Shown here piece by piece: positions 7,409-16,132 of a stretch of DNA of 64,000 nucleotides (the stretch's first letter is position 1; each line of letters opens with the position of its first letter). Source of the stretch: Streptomyces sp. 1-11 (GTDB taxonomy: Bacteria; Actinomycetota; Actinomycetes; Streptomycetales; Streptomycetaceae); assembly GCF_007176755.1 (NCBI RefSeq), contig NZ_BJTV01000022.1, forward strand, positions 1 to 64,000, written 5' to 3'. Both the position numbers and the translations under genes were made by a program. The notes beneath the pieces were generated by a model. That model had not been told where the DNA came from and did not search any database. It saw only the letters and a program-made list of their open reading frames with translations.

Positions 7409-10400
7409 TCAGCGGGTGGCGCCGACCGGCTCCTCCGGCTCGGAGCGGCCGACGAACGTCCGCCATAGCTCCGCGTACCGGCCGTCGAGGGCCAGCAGCT
7501 CGTCGTGGGTGCCGTCCTCCACCACCCGGCCGTGGTCCATCACCACCACCCGGTCGGCGCGCGCCGCCGTGGTCAGCCGGTGCGCGACCACCAGTGTGGT
7601 GCGGCGGCCCGCCAGCCGGTCGGTGGCCTGGTTGACCTGGGCCTCGGTGGCCAGGTCGAGGGCGGCCGTGGCCTCGTCGAGGAGCAGCACGTCCGGGTCG
7701 ACCAGTTCGGCCCGGGCGAGCGCGATGAGCTGGCGCTGGCCGGCCGAGAGGTTGCGGCCGCGCTCGGCGACCTCGTGCAGGTAGCCGCCGTCGAGCGTGG
7801 CGATCATCTCGTGCGCGCCGACCGCCCGCGCCGCCGCCTCGACCTCGGCGTCGGTGGCCTCGGGACGGCCGTAGGCGATGGCGTCCCGGACGGTGCCCGG
7901 GAAGAGGTACGCCTCCTGCGGGACCACTCCGAGGCGGTGCCGGTACGAGGTCAGGTCCAGGGTGCGCAGGTCCGTGCCGTCGGCCGTGACCCGGCCGGAG
8001 GTGGGGTCGTAGAACCGGGCCACCAGCTTCACCAGGGTCGACTTGCCGGCGCCCGTCTCGCCGACGAAGGCGACCGTCTGCCCGGCCGGGATCGTCAGGT
8101 CGATGCCGGTCAGCGCCTCCTCGTCGGCGCCGTAGGCGAAGTGCACGTCCTCGAAGGCGATGTCGCCGCGCAGGGAGCCGACCTCGCGGGGCTCCTCGGC
8201 GGCGCCGGTGGAGGTCGGCTCGCGCAGCAGTTCCTGGATGCGGCCGAGGGAGACGGTGGCCTGCTGGTAGCCGTCGAAGACCTGGGAGAGCTGCTGGACC
8301 GGGGCGAAGAACAGGTCGATGTAGAGCAGGTACGCCACCAGCGCGCCCGTGGTCAGGGTGGCCGCCTCCACCCGGCCGGCGCCGGTGATCAGCACGGCGG
8401 CCGCGGCGACCGAGGACAGGAGCTGGACGAAGGGGAAGTAGACCGAGATCAGCCACTGGCCGCGGATGCGGGCGGCGCGGTAGCTGTCGCTGCGCGCGGC
8501 GAACCGGCGGGCGCCGTCCGGCTCGCGGCGGAACGCCTGCACGATCCTGAGCCCGGCCACCGACTCCTGCAGGTCCGCGTTGACCAGCGAGACCCGTTCA
8601 CGGGCCAGTTCGTACGCCTTCACGCTGGCCCGGCGGAAGAAGAAGGTGGCGACGACCAGCGGGGGCAGGGTGGCGAAGACGACCAGGGCGAGCTGCACGT
8701 CGATCACCAGCAGGGCGGCCATGATGCCGAAGAAGGTGACGACCGAGACGAACGCCGTGACCAGGCCGGTCTGCAGGAAGGTGGAGAGGGCGTCGACGTC
8801 CGTCGTCATCCGGGTCATGATCCGGCCGGTCAGCTCGCGCTCGTAGTAGTCGAGGCCGAGCCGCTGGAGCTGGGCGAAGATCTTCAGCCGCAGGGCGTAC
8901 AGCACGCGCTCACCGGTGCGGCCGGTCATCCGGGTCTCGCCGACCTGCGCGGCCCACTGCACCAGTACGGTGAGCAGGCCCAGCAGCGAGGCCGCCCACA
9001 CCGCGCCCAGGGCCATCCGGCTCACGCCCTGGTCGATGCCGTGCCGGATCAGCACCGGCAGCAGCAGGCCGGCGCCGGCGTCCACGGCGACCAGCAGCAG
9101 GCTGACCAGCAGCGGCAGGCCGAAGCCGTGCAGCAGGCGGCGCAGTCCGTAGGACGCCTCGGCGCGCACCGCGCGGGCCTCGTCGACGTCGGGGGTGTCG
9201 GTGGCCGGGGGCAGCGCCTCGACCTGGGCGAGGAGCTCGGGGGTGGCGGGGGTGCCCGCCATGGCCGCGTCCCTGGGCCGGCGCTCACCCGTCCACAGCC
9301 GGGGGGTGATGCCGCGCTCGGCGTCGAACTCGGCGTCCAGCTCCTCGCGCAGGCTGGTGTCCTCCTGCGGCTCGGCGGGGCCGGTGTGCCCCGGGGAGAC
9401 GCCGCCCAGCTCGTCGGGGTCGGTCAGCAGCCGGCGGTACAGGGCGCAGCGCTCCTGCAGTTCCTCGTGGGTGCCGAGGTCGGCGAGCCGGCCGCCGTCC
9501 AGGACGGCGATGCGGTCGGCGAGGTTCAGGGTGGAGCGGCGGTGCGCGATGAGCAGGGTGGTGCGGCCCTCCATCACGTGCTTGAGCGCCTCGTGGATCT
9601 CGTGCTCGACGCGGGCGTCCACGGCGGAGGTGGCGTCGTCCAGGACCAGCAGGCGCGGGTCGGTCAGCAGGGCGCGGGCGAGCGCGACGCGCTGGCGCTG
9701 GCCGCCGGAGAGGGTCAGGCCGTGCTCGCCGACCTTGGTGTCGTAGCCCTCGGGCAGCTCGGAGATGAACCGGTCGGCCTGGGCGGCGCGGGCGGCGGCC
9801 TCGATCTCCTCCCGGGTGGCGTCCGGGCGGCCGTAGGCGATGTTCGCGCCGACGGTGTCGGAGAACAGGAACGAGTCCTCGGGCACCAGGCCGATCGCGG
9901 CCCTGAGCGAGTCGAGGGTCAGCTCGCGCACGTCGTGCCCGCCGATCAGGACGGCGCCCCGGGTGACGTCGTAGAAGCGCGGCAGCAGCAGCGAGACGGT
10001 GGACTTGCCCGAGCCGGAGGAGCCGACCACGGCCAGGGTCTCGCCGGGCCGGATCTCGAAGCTGAGGCCGTCGAGGACGGGACGCCCCTGGTCGTAGCCG
10101 AACGACACGTCGTCGAACTCGACGGTCGCGGGCGCGTCGGCCGGCAGGGTCTTCGTGCCCTCCCGGAGGGTCGGCTCGGTGTCGATCAGCTCCAGCACGC
10201 GCTCGGTGCCGGCCCGGGCCTGCTGCCCGACGGTGAGGACCACGGCGAGCATGCGGACCGGGCCGACGAGCTGGGCGAGGTAGGTGGAGAAGGCGACGAA
10301 GGTGCCGAGGGTGATGTGCCCGCGCACGGCCAGCCAGCCGCCGAGGGCGAGCATGGCGACCTGGCCGAGGGCGGGCACCGCCTGCAGGGCCGGGGTGAAC

Positions 10401-11128
10401 CTGCTGTTCAGCCGGACGGTGCGCAGCCGCCCCGCGAAGAGCCTGCGGCCCACCTCGCGCAGCTTCCCGGTCTCCTGCTCCTCCTGCCCGAAGCCCTTGA
10501 CCACCCGGACGCCGCTCACCGCGCCGTCCACCACGCCGGCCACGGCGGCGGCCTGCGCCTGGGCGTACCAGGTGGCGGGGTGGAGCTTGCTGCGGCTGCG
10601 CTTGGCGATCGCGTACAGGGCCGGGGCCACGGCCAGGGCGACCAGGGTCAGCGGCAGCGACAGCCACGCCATGATCACCAGGGACATCACGAAGAGCAGC
10701 ACGTTTCCGATGGTCATCGGGAGCATGAAGAGCAGGCCCTGGATGAGCTGGAGGTCGCTGGTGGCCCGGCCGACCACCTGGCCGGTGGACAGCTCGTCCT
10801 GGCGGCGGCCGTCGAGGCGGGTGATCGTGCCGTACATCTCGGTCCGCAGGTCGTGCTGGACGTCGAGGGCGAGCCGTCCGCCGTAGTAGCGGCGGACGAA
10901 GGTGAAGACGTAGACCAGGACGGCCGCGCCGAGCAGGGCGCCGGCCCACACCGCCATGGAGCGGGTGTGGGCGCCGATCACGTCGTCGATGATCACCTTG
11001 GTGAACAGCGGGACGACGGCCATGACGGCCATGCCACCGAGGGAGGAGCCGAGGGCCAGGACGACGTCCTTCGGATACCGCCAGGCGTAACCCGCCAGCC
11101 GCCGTGCCCATCCCCGTTGCGCTGCCAC
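7409..11128 (-). CDS. Fused ABC exporter (TMD-NBD-TMD-NBD) with one degenerate ATP site
   Basis: This 1239-residue protein joins two complete type IV ABC exporter halves that usually come as separate genes. The first half has six membrane segments, then Walker A GSSGSGKST (about residue 370), signature LSGGQRQRVALARALL and Walker B LLVLDDATS. A charged linker of about 70 residues leads to the second half, with Walker A GETGAGKST (about 1024), signature LSAGQRQLIALARAEL and Walker B LLLDEATA. NBD1 has Asp where the catalytic Glu belongs, and NBD2 has LSAGQ instead of LSGGQ; both fall in the same composite site. This is typical of heterodimeric multidrug exporters. The start is GTG at 11128, with AGGAAGG 7 bp upstream. 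A hairpin covers that site. Confidence 0.9.
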   Translation of the reverse strand: MAAQRGWARRLAGYAWRYPKDVVLALGSSLGGMAVMAVVPLFTKVIIDDVIGAHTRSMAVWAGALLGAAVLVYVFTFVRRYYGGRLALDVQHDLRTEMYGTITRLDGRRQDELSTGQVVGRATSDLQLIQGLLFMLPMTIGNVLLFVMSLVIMAWLSLPLTLVALAVAPALYAIAKRSRSKLHPATWYAQAQAAAVAGVVDGAVSGVRVVKGFGQEEQETGKLREVGRRLFAGRLRTVRLNSRFTPALQAVPALGQVAMLALGGWLAVRGHITLGTFVAFSTYLAQLVGPVRMLAVVLTVGQQARAGTERVLELIDTEPTLREGTKTLPADAPATVEFDDVSFGYDQGRPVLDGLSFEIRPGETLAVVGSSGSGKSTVSLLLPRFYDVTRGAVLIGGHDVRELTLDSLRAAIGLVPEDSFLFSDTVGANIAYGRPDATREEIEAAARAAQADRFISELPEGYDTKVGEHGLTLSGGQRQRVALARALLTDPRLLVLDDATSAVDARVEHEIHEALKHVMEGRTTLLIAHRRSTLNLADRIAVLDGGRLADLGTHEELQERCALYRRLLTDPDELGGVSPGHTGPAEPQEDTSLREELDAEFDAERGITPRLWTGERRPRDAAMAGTPATPELLAQVEALPPATDTPDVDEARAVRAEASYGLRRLLHGFGLPLLVSLLLVAVDAGAGLLLPVLIRHGIDQGVSRMALGAVWAASLLGLLTVLVQWAAQVGETRMTGRTGERVLYALRLKIFAQLQRLGLDYYERELTGRIMTRMTTDVDALSTFLQTGLVTAFVSVVTFFGIMAALLVIDVQLALVVFATLPPLVVATFFFRRASVKAYELARERVSLVNADLQESVAGLRIVQAFRREPDGARRFAARSDSYRAARIRGQWLISVYFPFVQLLSSVAAAAVLITGAGRVEAATLTTGALVAYLLYIDLFFAPVQQLSQVFDGYQQATVSLGRIQELLREPTSTGAAEEPREVGSLRGDIAFEDVHFAYGADEEALTGIDLTIPAGQTVAFVGETGAGKSTLVKLVARFYDPTSGRVTADGTDLRTLDLTSYRHRLGVVPQEAYLFPGTVRDAIAYGRPEATDAEVEAAARAVGAHEMIATLDGGYLHEVAERGRNLSAGQRQLIALARAELVDPDVLLLDEATAALDLATEAQVNQATDRLAGRRTTLVVAHRLTTAARADRVVVMDHGRVVEDGTHDELLALDGRYAELWRTFVGRSEPEEPVGATR

Positions 11129-11131
11129 GCC

Positions 11132-11168
11132 GGTGCCTTCCTGTCGTCCTGCTCTACCGGAAGGCACC
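11132..11168 (-). promoter_or_regulatory. Inverted repeat covering the ABC exporter ribosome binding site
   Basis: On the minus strand GGTGCCTTCC (11168-11159) pairs perfectly with GGAAGGCACC (11141-11132). The second arm contains the ribosome binding site, and the GTG start is 3 bp further on. In RNA this would form a 10-bp hairpin with a 17-base loop that hides the site. As DNA it could equally be a repressor operator. Confidence 0.6.
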
Positions 11169-11250
11169 AACGCCGGGGCGTGCGGATTTCATCCCCCTGC
11201 AACAAAACGGGGCCGGGCGCCGAGTCGTCACCGGGGGTGACGTAGCCGTC

Positions 11251-12174
11251 TCAGCCCTGCGGCGGCACCGCGACGTGCGCCTCGCTCGGGGTGCTGGTCG
11301 GGGTGTAGCGGGTGACGCCGGACGTGGTCGGCACCAGGTCCTTGTGGATCGCCTTGGCGACGTTCTGGATGGTGGTGACGCCGTAGCTCATGGTGCTGTT
11401 GCCGTGCGTCAGCACGGACATCATGTAGTCGTGGCCGCCGCCGTCGAAGGTGCCGAGGCTGTGCACCCGCCAGCCGTGCGTGGAGCGCTGCAGCCAGCCG
11501 TTCTTGACGTGCACCGTGACCGTGGACGGCGCTCCGGCCGGGGTGCCCCAGCGCTGCGAGGAGACGACCTGGTTCATGAGCTTGAGGATGTAGGCGCGGG
11601 AGTTGTCGCTCAGCACGCTGTTCCTGGCCGTGAGGAGCTTGAGCAGCTTCTGCTCGTCGGTGACGTTCTCCTGGGTCAGGCCCCAGTAGCCGTTCGCGCC
11701 CGGGACCGTCCTCGTCATCCCTGCGGCGGACAGGAAGCCCTTGATCTTCGTCATGCCGAGCTGCTTCCAGAGCGTGCTGGTCGCGTTGTTGTCCGACTTG
11801 GTGATCATGGCCTTGGCGAGCGAGGCCTCACGGTCGGTCAGGTACCGGTTGTGCTTCTTGGCGTCCCACAGCAGCGTGGCGAGGACGGTGACCTTGACGG
11901 TGCTGGCCGAGTCGTAGGCGGTGGTGGCGCGCAGGGTGCAGGTGGTCTTGGTGGACCGGTCGTACAGACCGATCGCGACGGTGCCCTTGCGGTTGGCCAG
12001 GGCCGCGGTGATGTCCTTCTTCAGCTTGGCGGCCAGGCCCGCCTTGGCGGACGTGCAGCTGACGGTGGGCGCGGTCGCCGCGGCGGCCGGGCCGGCGGCG
12101 ACGGCCGGTATGAGCACCGCGGTGCCGAGGGCGACCGCGAGCGCTCCGGCGCGTATGGATGTGCGGGGAGTCAT
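11251..12174 (-). CDS. Secreted serine hydrolase of the class A beta-lactamase fold
   Basis: This 307-residue protein has a Sec signal (hydrophobic residues about 9-33, ending AAAATA). Motifs of the penicillin-recognising fold are in order: S91-T-V-K94, S127-D-N129 and K224-N-G226. The last replaces the usual KTG. A TQEN stretch near residue 168 could supply the omega-loop glutamate. True resistance enzymes normally keep KTG or KSG, so a cell-wall-related or unknown hydrolase is as likely as a beta-lactamase. Its neighbour, the ABC exporter, lies downstream on the same strand, but a 122-bp gap and the exporter's own leader argue against an operon. Confidence 0.8.
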   Translation of the reverse strand: MTPRTSIRAGALAVALGTAVLIPAVAAGPAAAATAPTVSCTSAKAGLAAKLKKDITAALANRKGTVAIGLYDRSTKTTCTLRATTAYDSASTVKVTVLATLLWDAKKHNRYLTDREASLAKAMITKSDNNATSTLWKQLGMTKIKGFLSAAGMTRTVPGANGYWGLTQENVTDEQKLLKLLTARNSVLSDNSRAYILKLMNQVVSSQRWGTPAGAPSTVTVHVKNGWLQRSTHGWRVHSLGTFDGGGHDYMMSVLTHGNSTMSYGVTTIQNVAKAIHKDLVPTTSGVTRYTPTSTPSEAHVAVPPQG

Positions 12175-12454
12175 GCATGCGTTGACTCACCGGGACGGGT
12201 GACGGTTGTACGTGGGGTCGGTCACGGGTGCGGCAACACTCCCCTCATGCCGCGGACGGAAGGGCAACTCATCTAGTCCGGCACCCTGTTCGCGGCACCT
12301 GCCGTGCTGCGCCACCTCGCCCGGCCGGACCGGGAGCCGCAGTCCGTCCCGGTCTCCATCGCGCCAGCCGGGCGGTCACCCCGGTCGGCACGCCACCCAC
12401 CGCCGCGTCAAATGACCGTTACCCCCGGCGACTTACCGGGTTCCGACACACAAC

Positions 12455-12476
12455 GGTCACCTCCGCTTCACCACCA
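12455..12476 (+). promoter_or_regulatory. Candidate PHO box (PhoP site)
   Basis: Two 7-base units, GGTCACC at 12455 and CTTCACC at 12466, are spaced exactly 11 nt apart, each followed by 4 less conserved bases. Streptomyces PhoP binds direct repeats of 11 nt with the core GTTCACC; each unit here has one mismatch. The site lies 65-86 bp upstream of a secreted nuclease gene, a plausible phosphate-starvation target. The rest of the 366-bp gap 12175-12540 shows no gene. Confidence 0.5.
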
Positions 12477-12540
12477 CTACTGCATGCCCATGTCACGCTC
12501 CGGTTGTCCGCTCAATCAACCCGCGTAGATCGGCCCCCAC

Positions 12541-13344
12541 ATGACCGTGACGCACGTACACCGTTGGAAGACTCCGGCACTGGCCGTCTCGGCCCTGCTC
12601 GTCGGGCTCACCCTGCCCACGGCGGTCGCCGCCCCGGCGAGCGCGACGACGACCTCGTACGACAGCACGTACTACAAGAACGCCGTCGGCAAGACGGGCG
12701 CGAGCCTCAAGTCCTCGCTGCACACCATCATCAGCAGCCAGAGCAAGATCTCGTACTCGGCGGTCTGGAACGCGCTGAAGGTCACCGACCAGGACCCGAA
12801 CAACAGCAACAACGTGATCCTGCTCTACAGCGGCGTCTCGCGGGCCAAGTCCCTGAGCGGCGGCAGCACCGGTGACTGGAACCGCGAGCACGTGTGGGCC
12901 AAGTCGCACGGCGACTTCGGCGAGGTGACCGGCCCCGGCACCGACCTGCACCACCTGCGCCCCGCGGACGTCCAGGTCAACAGCGTCCGCGGCAACAAGG
13001 ACTTCGACAACGGCGGCAGCGCGGTCAGCGGCGGGGGCGGCAGCCTCACCGACTCCGACTCCTTCGAGCCGCGCGACGCGGACAAGGGCGACGTGGCCCG
13101 CATGATCCTCTACATGGCGGTCCGCTACGACGGGGGCGACGGCTTCGCCGACCTGGAGCCCAACGAAAAGGTCGACAACGGCAGCAACCCGTACATCGGC
13201 AAGCTGTCCGTCCTCAAGCAGTGGAACGACGAGGACCCGCCAAGCGCCTTCGAGGAGAAGCGCAACCAGGTCATCTACGACACCTACCAGCACAACCGCA
13301 ACCCGTTCATCGACCACCCGGAGTGGGTCGACGCGATCTGGTAG
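12541..13344 (+). CDS. Secreted endonuclease I family (EndA/NucM) nuclease
   Basis: This 267-residue exported nuclease probably degrades environmental DNA or RNA for phosphate and nucleosides. A Sec signal covers about residues 1-37 (VSALLVGLTLPTAVAAPASAT). The beta-beta-metal core is recognisable in NREHVWAKS, TDLHHLRPADVQVNS and RGNKDF, which provide the general-base His and metal-binding Asn of this family. The C-terminal helix region WNDEDPPSAFEEKRN also fits. The ATG at 12541 lacks a strong ribosome binding site. A candidate PHO box upstream suggests induction in low phosphate. It converges on the TPP-enzyme gene, with a shared terminator between them. Confidence 0.9.
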   Translation: MTVTHVHRWKTPALAVSALLVGLTLPTAVAAPASATTTSYDSTYYKNAVGKTGASLKSSLHTIISSQSKISYSAVWNALKVTDQDPNNSNNVILLYSGVSRAKSLSGGSTGDWNREHVWAKSHGDFGEVTGPGTDLHHLRPADVQVNSVRGNKDFDNGGSAVSGGGGSLTDSDSFEPRDADKGDVARMILYMAVRYDGGDGFADLEPNEKVDNGSNPYIGKLSVLKQWNDEDPPSAFEEKRNQVIYDTYQHNRNPFIDHPEWVDAIW

Positions 13345-13350
13345 ACGCGC

Positions 13351-13393
13351 GACGGCGGTGGGCCTCACCCCGCGCGGGGAGGTCCACCGCCGT
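13351..13393. terminator. Bidirectional terminator between the nuclease and TPP-enzyme genes
   Basis: A long stem pairs GACGGCGGTGG at 13351 with CCACCGCCGTC ending at 13393, continuing inward with one or two mismatches to a GCGC loop. It lies between two convergent stop codons. Confidence 0.8.
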
Positions 13394-13413
13394 CCGGCGT
13401 CCGGCGCGGCCGG

Positions 13414-15099
13414 TCAGCTCAGATGGGTCGGCGCGAACATCCGCAGCACCGCCGGCAGGACCACCACCGACGGGCCGGGCGACGCCAGCGCCTTCGCCAG
13501 GTCCGCCTCCAGGGTCTCCGGGGTGGTGCGCACGCCCGGGACGCCGAAGGACTCGGCCAGGGCCACGTAGTCCGGGCGGGCCAGTTCCGTCGCCGTGGCC
13601 TGGCCGAAGGCGTCGGTCATGTACTCGCGCAGGATGCCGTAGCCGCCGTCGTCGACGATCAGCCAGGTGACCGGCAGGTCGTACTGGCGGGCCGTGGCCA
13701 GTTCGGCGATCGAGTAGAGGGCGCCGCCGTCGCCGGAGACCGCGAGGACCGGGCGGGTGGGGTCGGCCGCCGCCGCGCCGAGTGCCGCCGGGAAACCGTA
13801 GCCGAGACCGCCGGCGCCCTGGGCTGAGTGCATGGTGTTCGTGCCCCGGGGGTCGAACGCCGACCAGGCCCAGTAGGCCAGGATCGTCATGTCCCAGAAG
13901 GACGGGGAGCCGGTCGGCAGGGCGCGGCGGACGGCGGCCAGCACGTCCTGCTCCAGGGTGAGTTCCTGGGCGGCGATACGGTCCGCGACCTTGGCCAGCA
14001 GGTCCCGCACCCGCTGCGGCGCCGACTCGTCGTCACGGTCCTCCACCGTCTCCAGCAGGGCCTGGAGGGCGAGGCGGGCGTCCGCGTGGATGCCGAGGGC
14101 CGGGTGGTTGGACTCCAGTTTGCCGAGGTCGGCCTCGATCTGGATCACCCGGCCGCGGGGCCTGAACGTGTGGTAGTTCGAGGAGAGTTCACCGAGGCCG
14201 GAGCCGACCACGAGGAGGACGTCGGCGTCCTCCAGGAAGTCGGTGGTGTGACGGTCCTCCAGCCAGGACCGCAGGGAGAGGGGATGCTCCCAGGGGAAGG
14301 CGCCCTTGCCGCCGAAGGTCGTCACCACCGGGGCGTCCAGCTTCTCCGCCAGCGCCTTCAGCTTCCCGGACGCGTCGGCCCGTACGACTCCGCCGCCCGC
14401 GATGATCGCCGGCCGGGCCGCGCGGGACAGCAGGTCGGCGGCGACCGCGGTGAGTTCGGGGCGCGGGAGGAGGTCGTCGGGGGTGGCGTCCATCGCCGTC
14501 ACCACCGGCAGCGGGGTCTCGGAGAGCAGCACGTCCTGGGGGATCTCCACCCACACCGGGCCGTGGGGAGCGGTGAGCGCCGACCGCCACGCCTCGGCGA
14601 TCGCCGACGGAATCTGCGACTGGGTGCGGACGGTGTGCACCGACTTGACCACGCCCCGGAACGAGGCCGACTGGTCGGGGAGTTCGTGCAGGTAGCCGTG
14701 GCGCCCGCCGCCCAGCCCGGCGGTCGGGATCTGGCTGCTGATCGCCAGCACCGGGGCGGAGGCGGCGGCCGCCTCCTGGAGCGCGGCCAGCGAGGTCAGC
14801 GCGCCCGGGCCGGTGGAGAGCAGCAGCGGGGCCGCCTCACCGGTGACCCGGCCGTACGCGTCCGCCGCGAAACCGGCGTTGTTCTCCACCCGCAGGCCGA
14901 CGTAGCGCAGGGACGAGCGGCGCAGGGCGTCGAACATGCCGAGGGCGTGCTGGCCGGGCAGGCCGAAGACGGTGGTCGCGCCCAGCCCGGCCAGGGTCTC
15001 CACGACCAGGTCTCCGCCCGTGCGCCCGGGGGGAGGGTTCAGCGCGGTCGAGATCTGTGCCTCGGTCGGGCGGAGCACCAGGTCGTGGTCGTGAGTCAC
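13414..15099 (-). CDS. TPP-dependent decarboxylase, probable 2-ketoarginine decarboxylase (AruI-like)
   Basis: A 561-residue thiamine-diphosphate enzyme of the acetolactate synthase superfamily. The N-terminal domain carries the activating Glu in RVENNAGFAADAYGR. The C-terminal cofactor motif begins GDGGALYSIAELATARQYD and ends IVDDGGYG rather than the usual NN. No FAD-dependent ALS regulatory partner is nearby. The next gene upstream is an agmatinase-family enzyme, 5 bp away, implying translational coupling. In Pseudomonas aeruginosa AruI, a similar protein of about the same length, decarboxylates 2-ketoarginine to 4-guanidinobutyraldehyde. That context makes the same role likely here, as an inference. 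The start is GTG at 15099. Alternatives are another 2-oxoacid decarboxylase or oxalyl-CoA-type lyase. Confidence 0.75.
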   Translation of the reverse strand: MTHDHDLVLRPTEAQISTALNPPPGRTGGDLVVETLAGLGATTVFGLPGQHALGMFDALRRSSLRYVGLRVENNAGFAADAYGRVTGEAAPLLLSTGPGALTSLAALQEAAAASAPVLAISSQIPTAGLGGGRHGYLHELPDQSASFRGVVKSVHTVRTQSQIPSAIAEAWRSALTAPHGPVWVEIPQDVLLSETPLPVVTAMDATPDDLLPRPELTAVAADLLSRAARPAIIAGGGVVRADASGKLKALAEKLDAPVVTTFGGKGAFPWEHPLSLRSWLEDRHTTDFLEDADVLLVVGSGLGELSSNYHTFRPRGRVIQIEADLGKLESNHPALGIHADARLALQALLETVEDRDDESAPQRVRDLLAKVADRIAAQELTLEQDVLAAVRRALPTGSPSFWDMTILAYWAWSAFDPRGTNTMHSAQGAGGLGYGFPAALGAAAADPTRPVLAVSGDGGALYSIAELATARQYDLPVTWLIVDDGGYGILREYMTDAFGQATATELARPDYVALAESFGVPGVRTTPETLEADLAKALASPGPSVVVLPAVLRMFAPTHLS

Positions 15100-15104
15100 T
15101 TCGC

Positions 15105-16076
15105 TTACGCGTCCTTCCGGGCCGCCGCGATCTGGCGGCTCATGATGGTGGTCAGTTCGTAGGCCGTGTGGGAGGCCGCCACCGAGGTGATCTCCGCGTG
15201 GTCGTACGCGGGGGCCACCTCCACGACGTCCGCCGACACCAGGTTGCAGGAGGCGAGCCCGCGCAGGATCTCCAGCAGCTCGCGGGAGGTCATGCCGCCC
15301 GCCTCCGGGGTGCCGGTGCCGGGCGCGTGGGCCGGGTCCAGGCAGTCGATGTCGATGGAGATGTACAGCGGGCGGTCGCCGATGCGCTGGCGGAGCTGGT
15401 CGGCCACCTCGTCGGCGCCCCGGCGGTAGACGTCCGCCGAGGTGACGATGCCGAAGCCCATCTTCTCGTCGTCGGTGAGGTCCTGCTTGCCGTACAGCGG
15501 GCCGCGGGTGCCGACGTGGGAGAGCGCCTCGGTGTCGAGGATGCCCTCCTCCACCGCGCGGCGGAACGGGGTGCCGTGGGTGTACTCGGCGCCGAAGTAG
15601 GTGTCCCAGGTGTCCAGGTGGGCGTCGAAGTGGAGCAGGGCCACCGGGCCGTGCTTCTTCGCCACCGAGCGCAGCAGCGGCAGCGCGATGGTGTGGTCGC
15701 CGCCGAGGGTCATCAGGCGGGCGCCGGTGCCCAGCAGGTCGTCCGCGGCGGCCTCGATGGTCTCCACGGCCTCGTTGATGTTGAACGGGTTCACGGCGAT
15801 GTCGCCGCCGTCCGCGACCTGCGCGAGGGCGAAGGGGGAGGCGTCCTGCGCCGGGTTGTACGGGCGCAGCAGCCGGGACGCCTCGCGGATGGCGTTGCCG
15901 CCGAAGCGGGCGCCCGGCCGGTACGAGACGCCGGAGTCGAACGGCACGCCCACCACGGCGACGTCGGCGGCGCCGACCTCGTCCAGGCGGGGCAGCCGGG
16001 CGAAGGTCGCGGGGCCGGCGTACCGCGGGACGCGGGAGGAGTCGACGGGGCCGCGGGGCGTCTCGTTGCTGCTCAT
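15105..16076 (-). CDS. Agmatinase-family amidinohydrolase, possibly guanidinobutyrase
   Basis: A 323-residue ureohydrolase that releases urea from a guanidino compound using two Mn ions. All metal-binding motifs are intact: GGDHT, DAHLDTWD and SIDIDCLDP, plus the C-terminal EVAP. Annotation pipelines would call it agmatinase (SpeB). The adjacent AruI-like decarboxylase and sodium symporter suggest 4-guanidinobutyrate as substrate (GbuA role), giving GABA and urea; the substrate loop cannot settle this by eye. I chose ATG at 16076 because GAAGG is 9 bp upstream; the TTG at 16082 would leave only 3 bp. It is preceded by the symporter gene (57-bp gap). Confidence 0.85.
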   Translation of the reverse strand: MSSNETPRGPVDSSRVPRYAGPATFARLPRLDEVGAADVAVVGVPFDSGVSYRPGARFGGNAIREASRLLRPYNPAQDASPFALAQVADGGDIAVNPFNINEAVETIEAAADDLLGTGARLMTLGGDHTIALPLLRSVAKKHGPVALLHFDAHLDTWDTYFGAEYTHGTPFRRAVEEGILDTEALSHVGTRGPLYGKQDLTDDEKMGFGIVTSADVYRRGADEVADQLRQRIGDRPLYISIDIDCLDPAHAPGTGTPEAGGMTSRELLEILRGLASCNLVSADVVEVAPAYDHAEITSVAASHTAYELTTIMSRQIAAARKDA

Positions 16077-16132
16077 GGTCAATTGCCTTCTTTCCAGCGC
16101 TTCATCACGCTTGTGCTGCTTTTCCTACGACT

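Noticed and set aside
7505..11245. A 1246-codon plus-strand open frame opposite the ABC exporter
   Set aside because: It lacks any recognisable motif, while the minus-strand frame has complete ABC motifs.
11251..12174. Calling the serine hydrolase an antibiotic-resistance beta-lactamase
   Set aside because: The third motif is KNG rather than KTG/KSG and no regulatory gene is nearby; the evidence supports only the fold.
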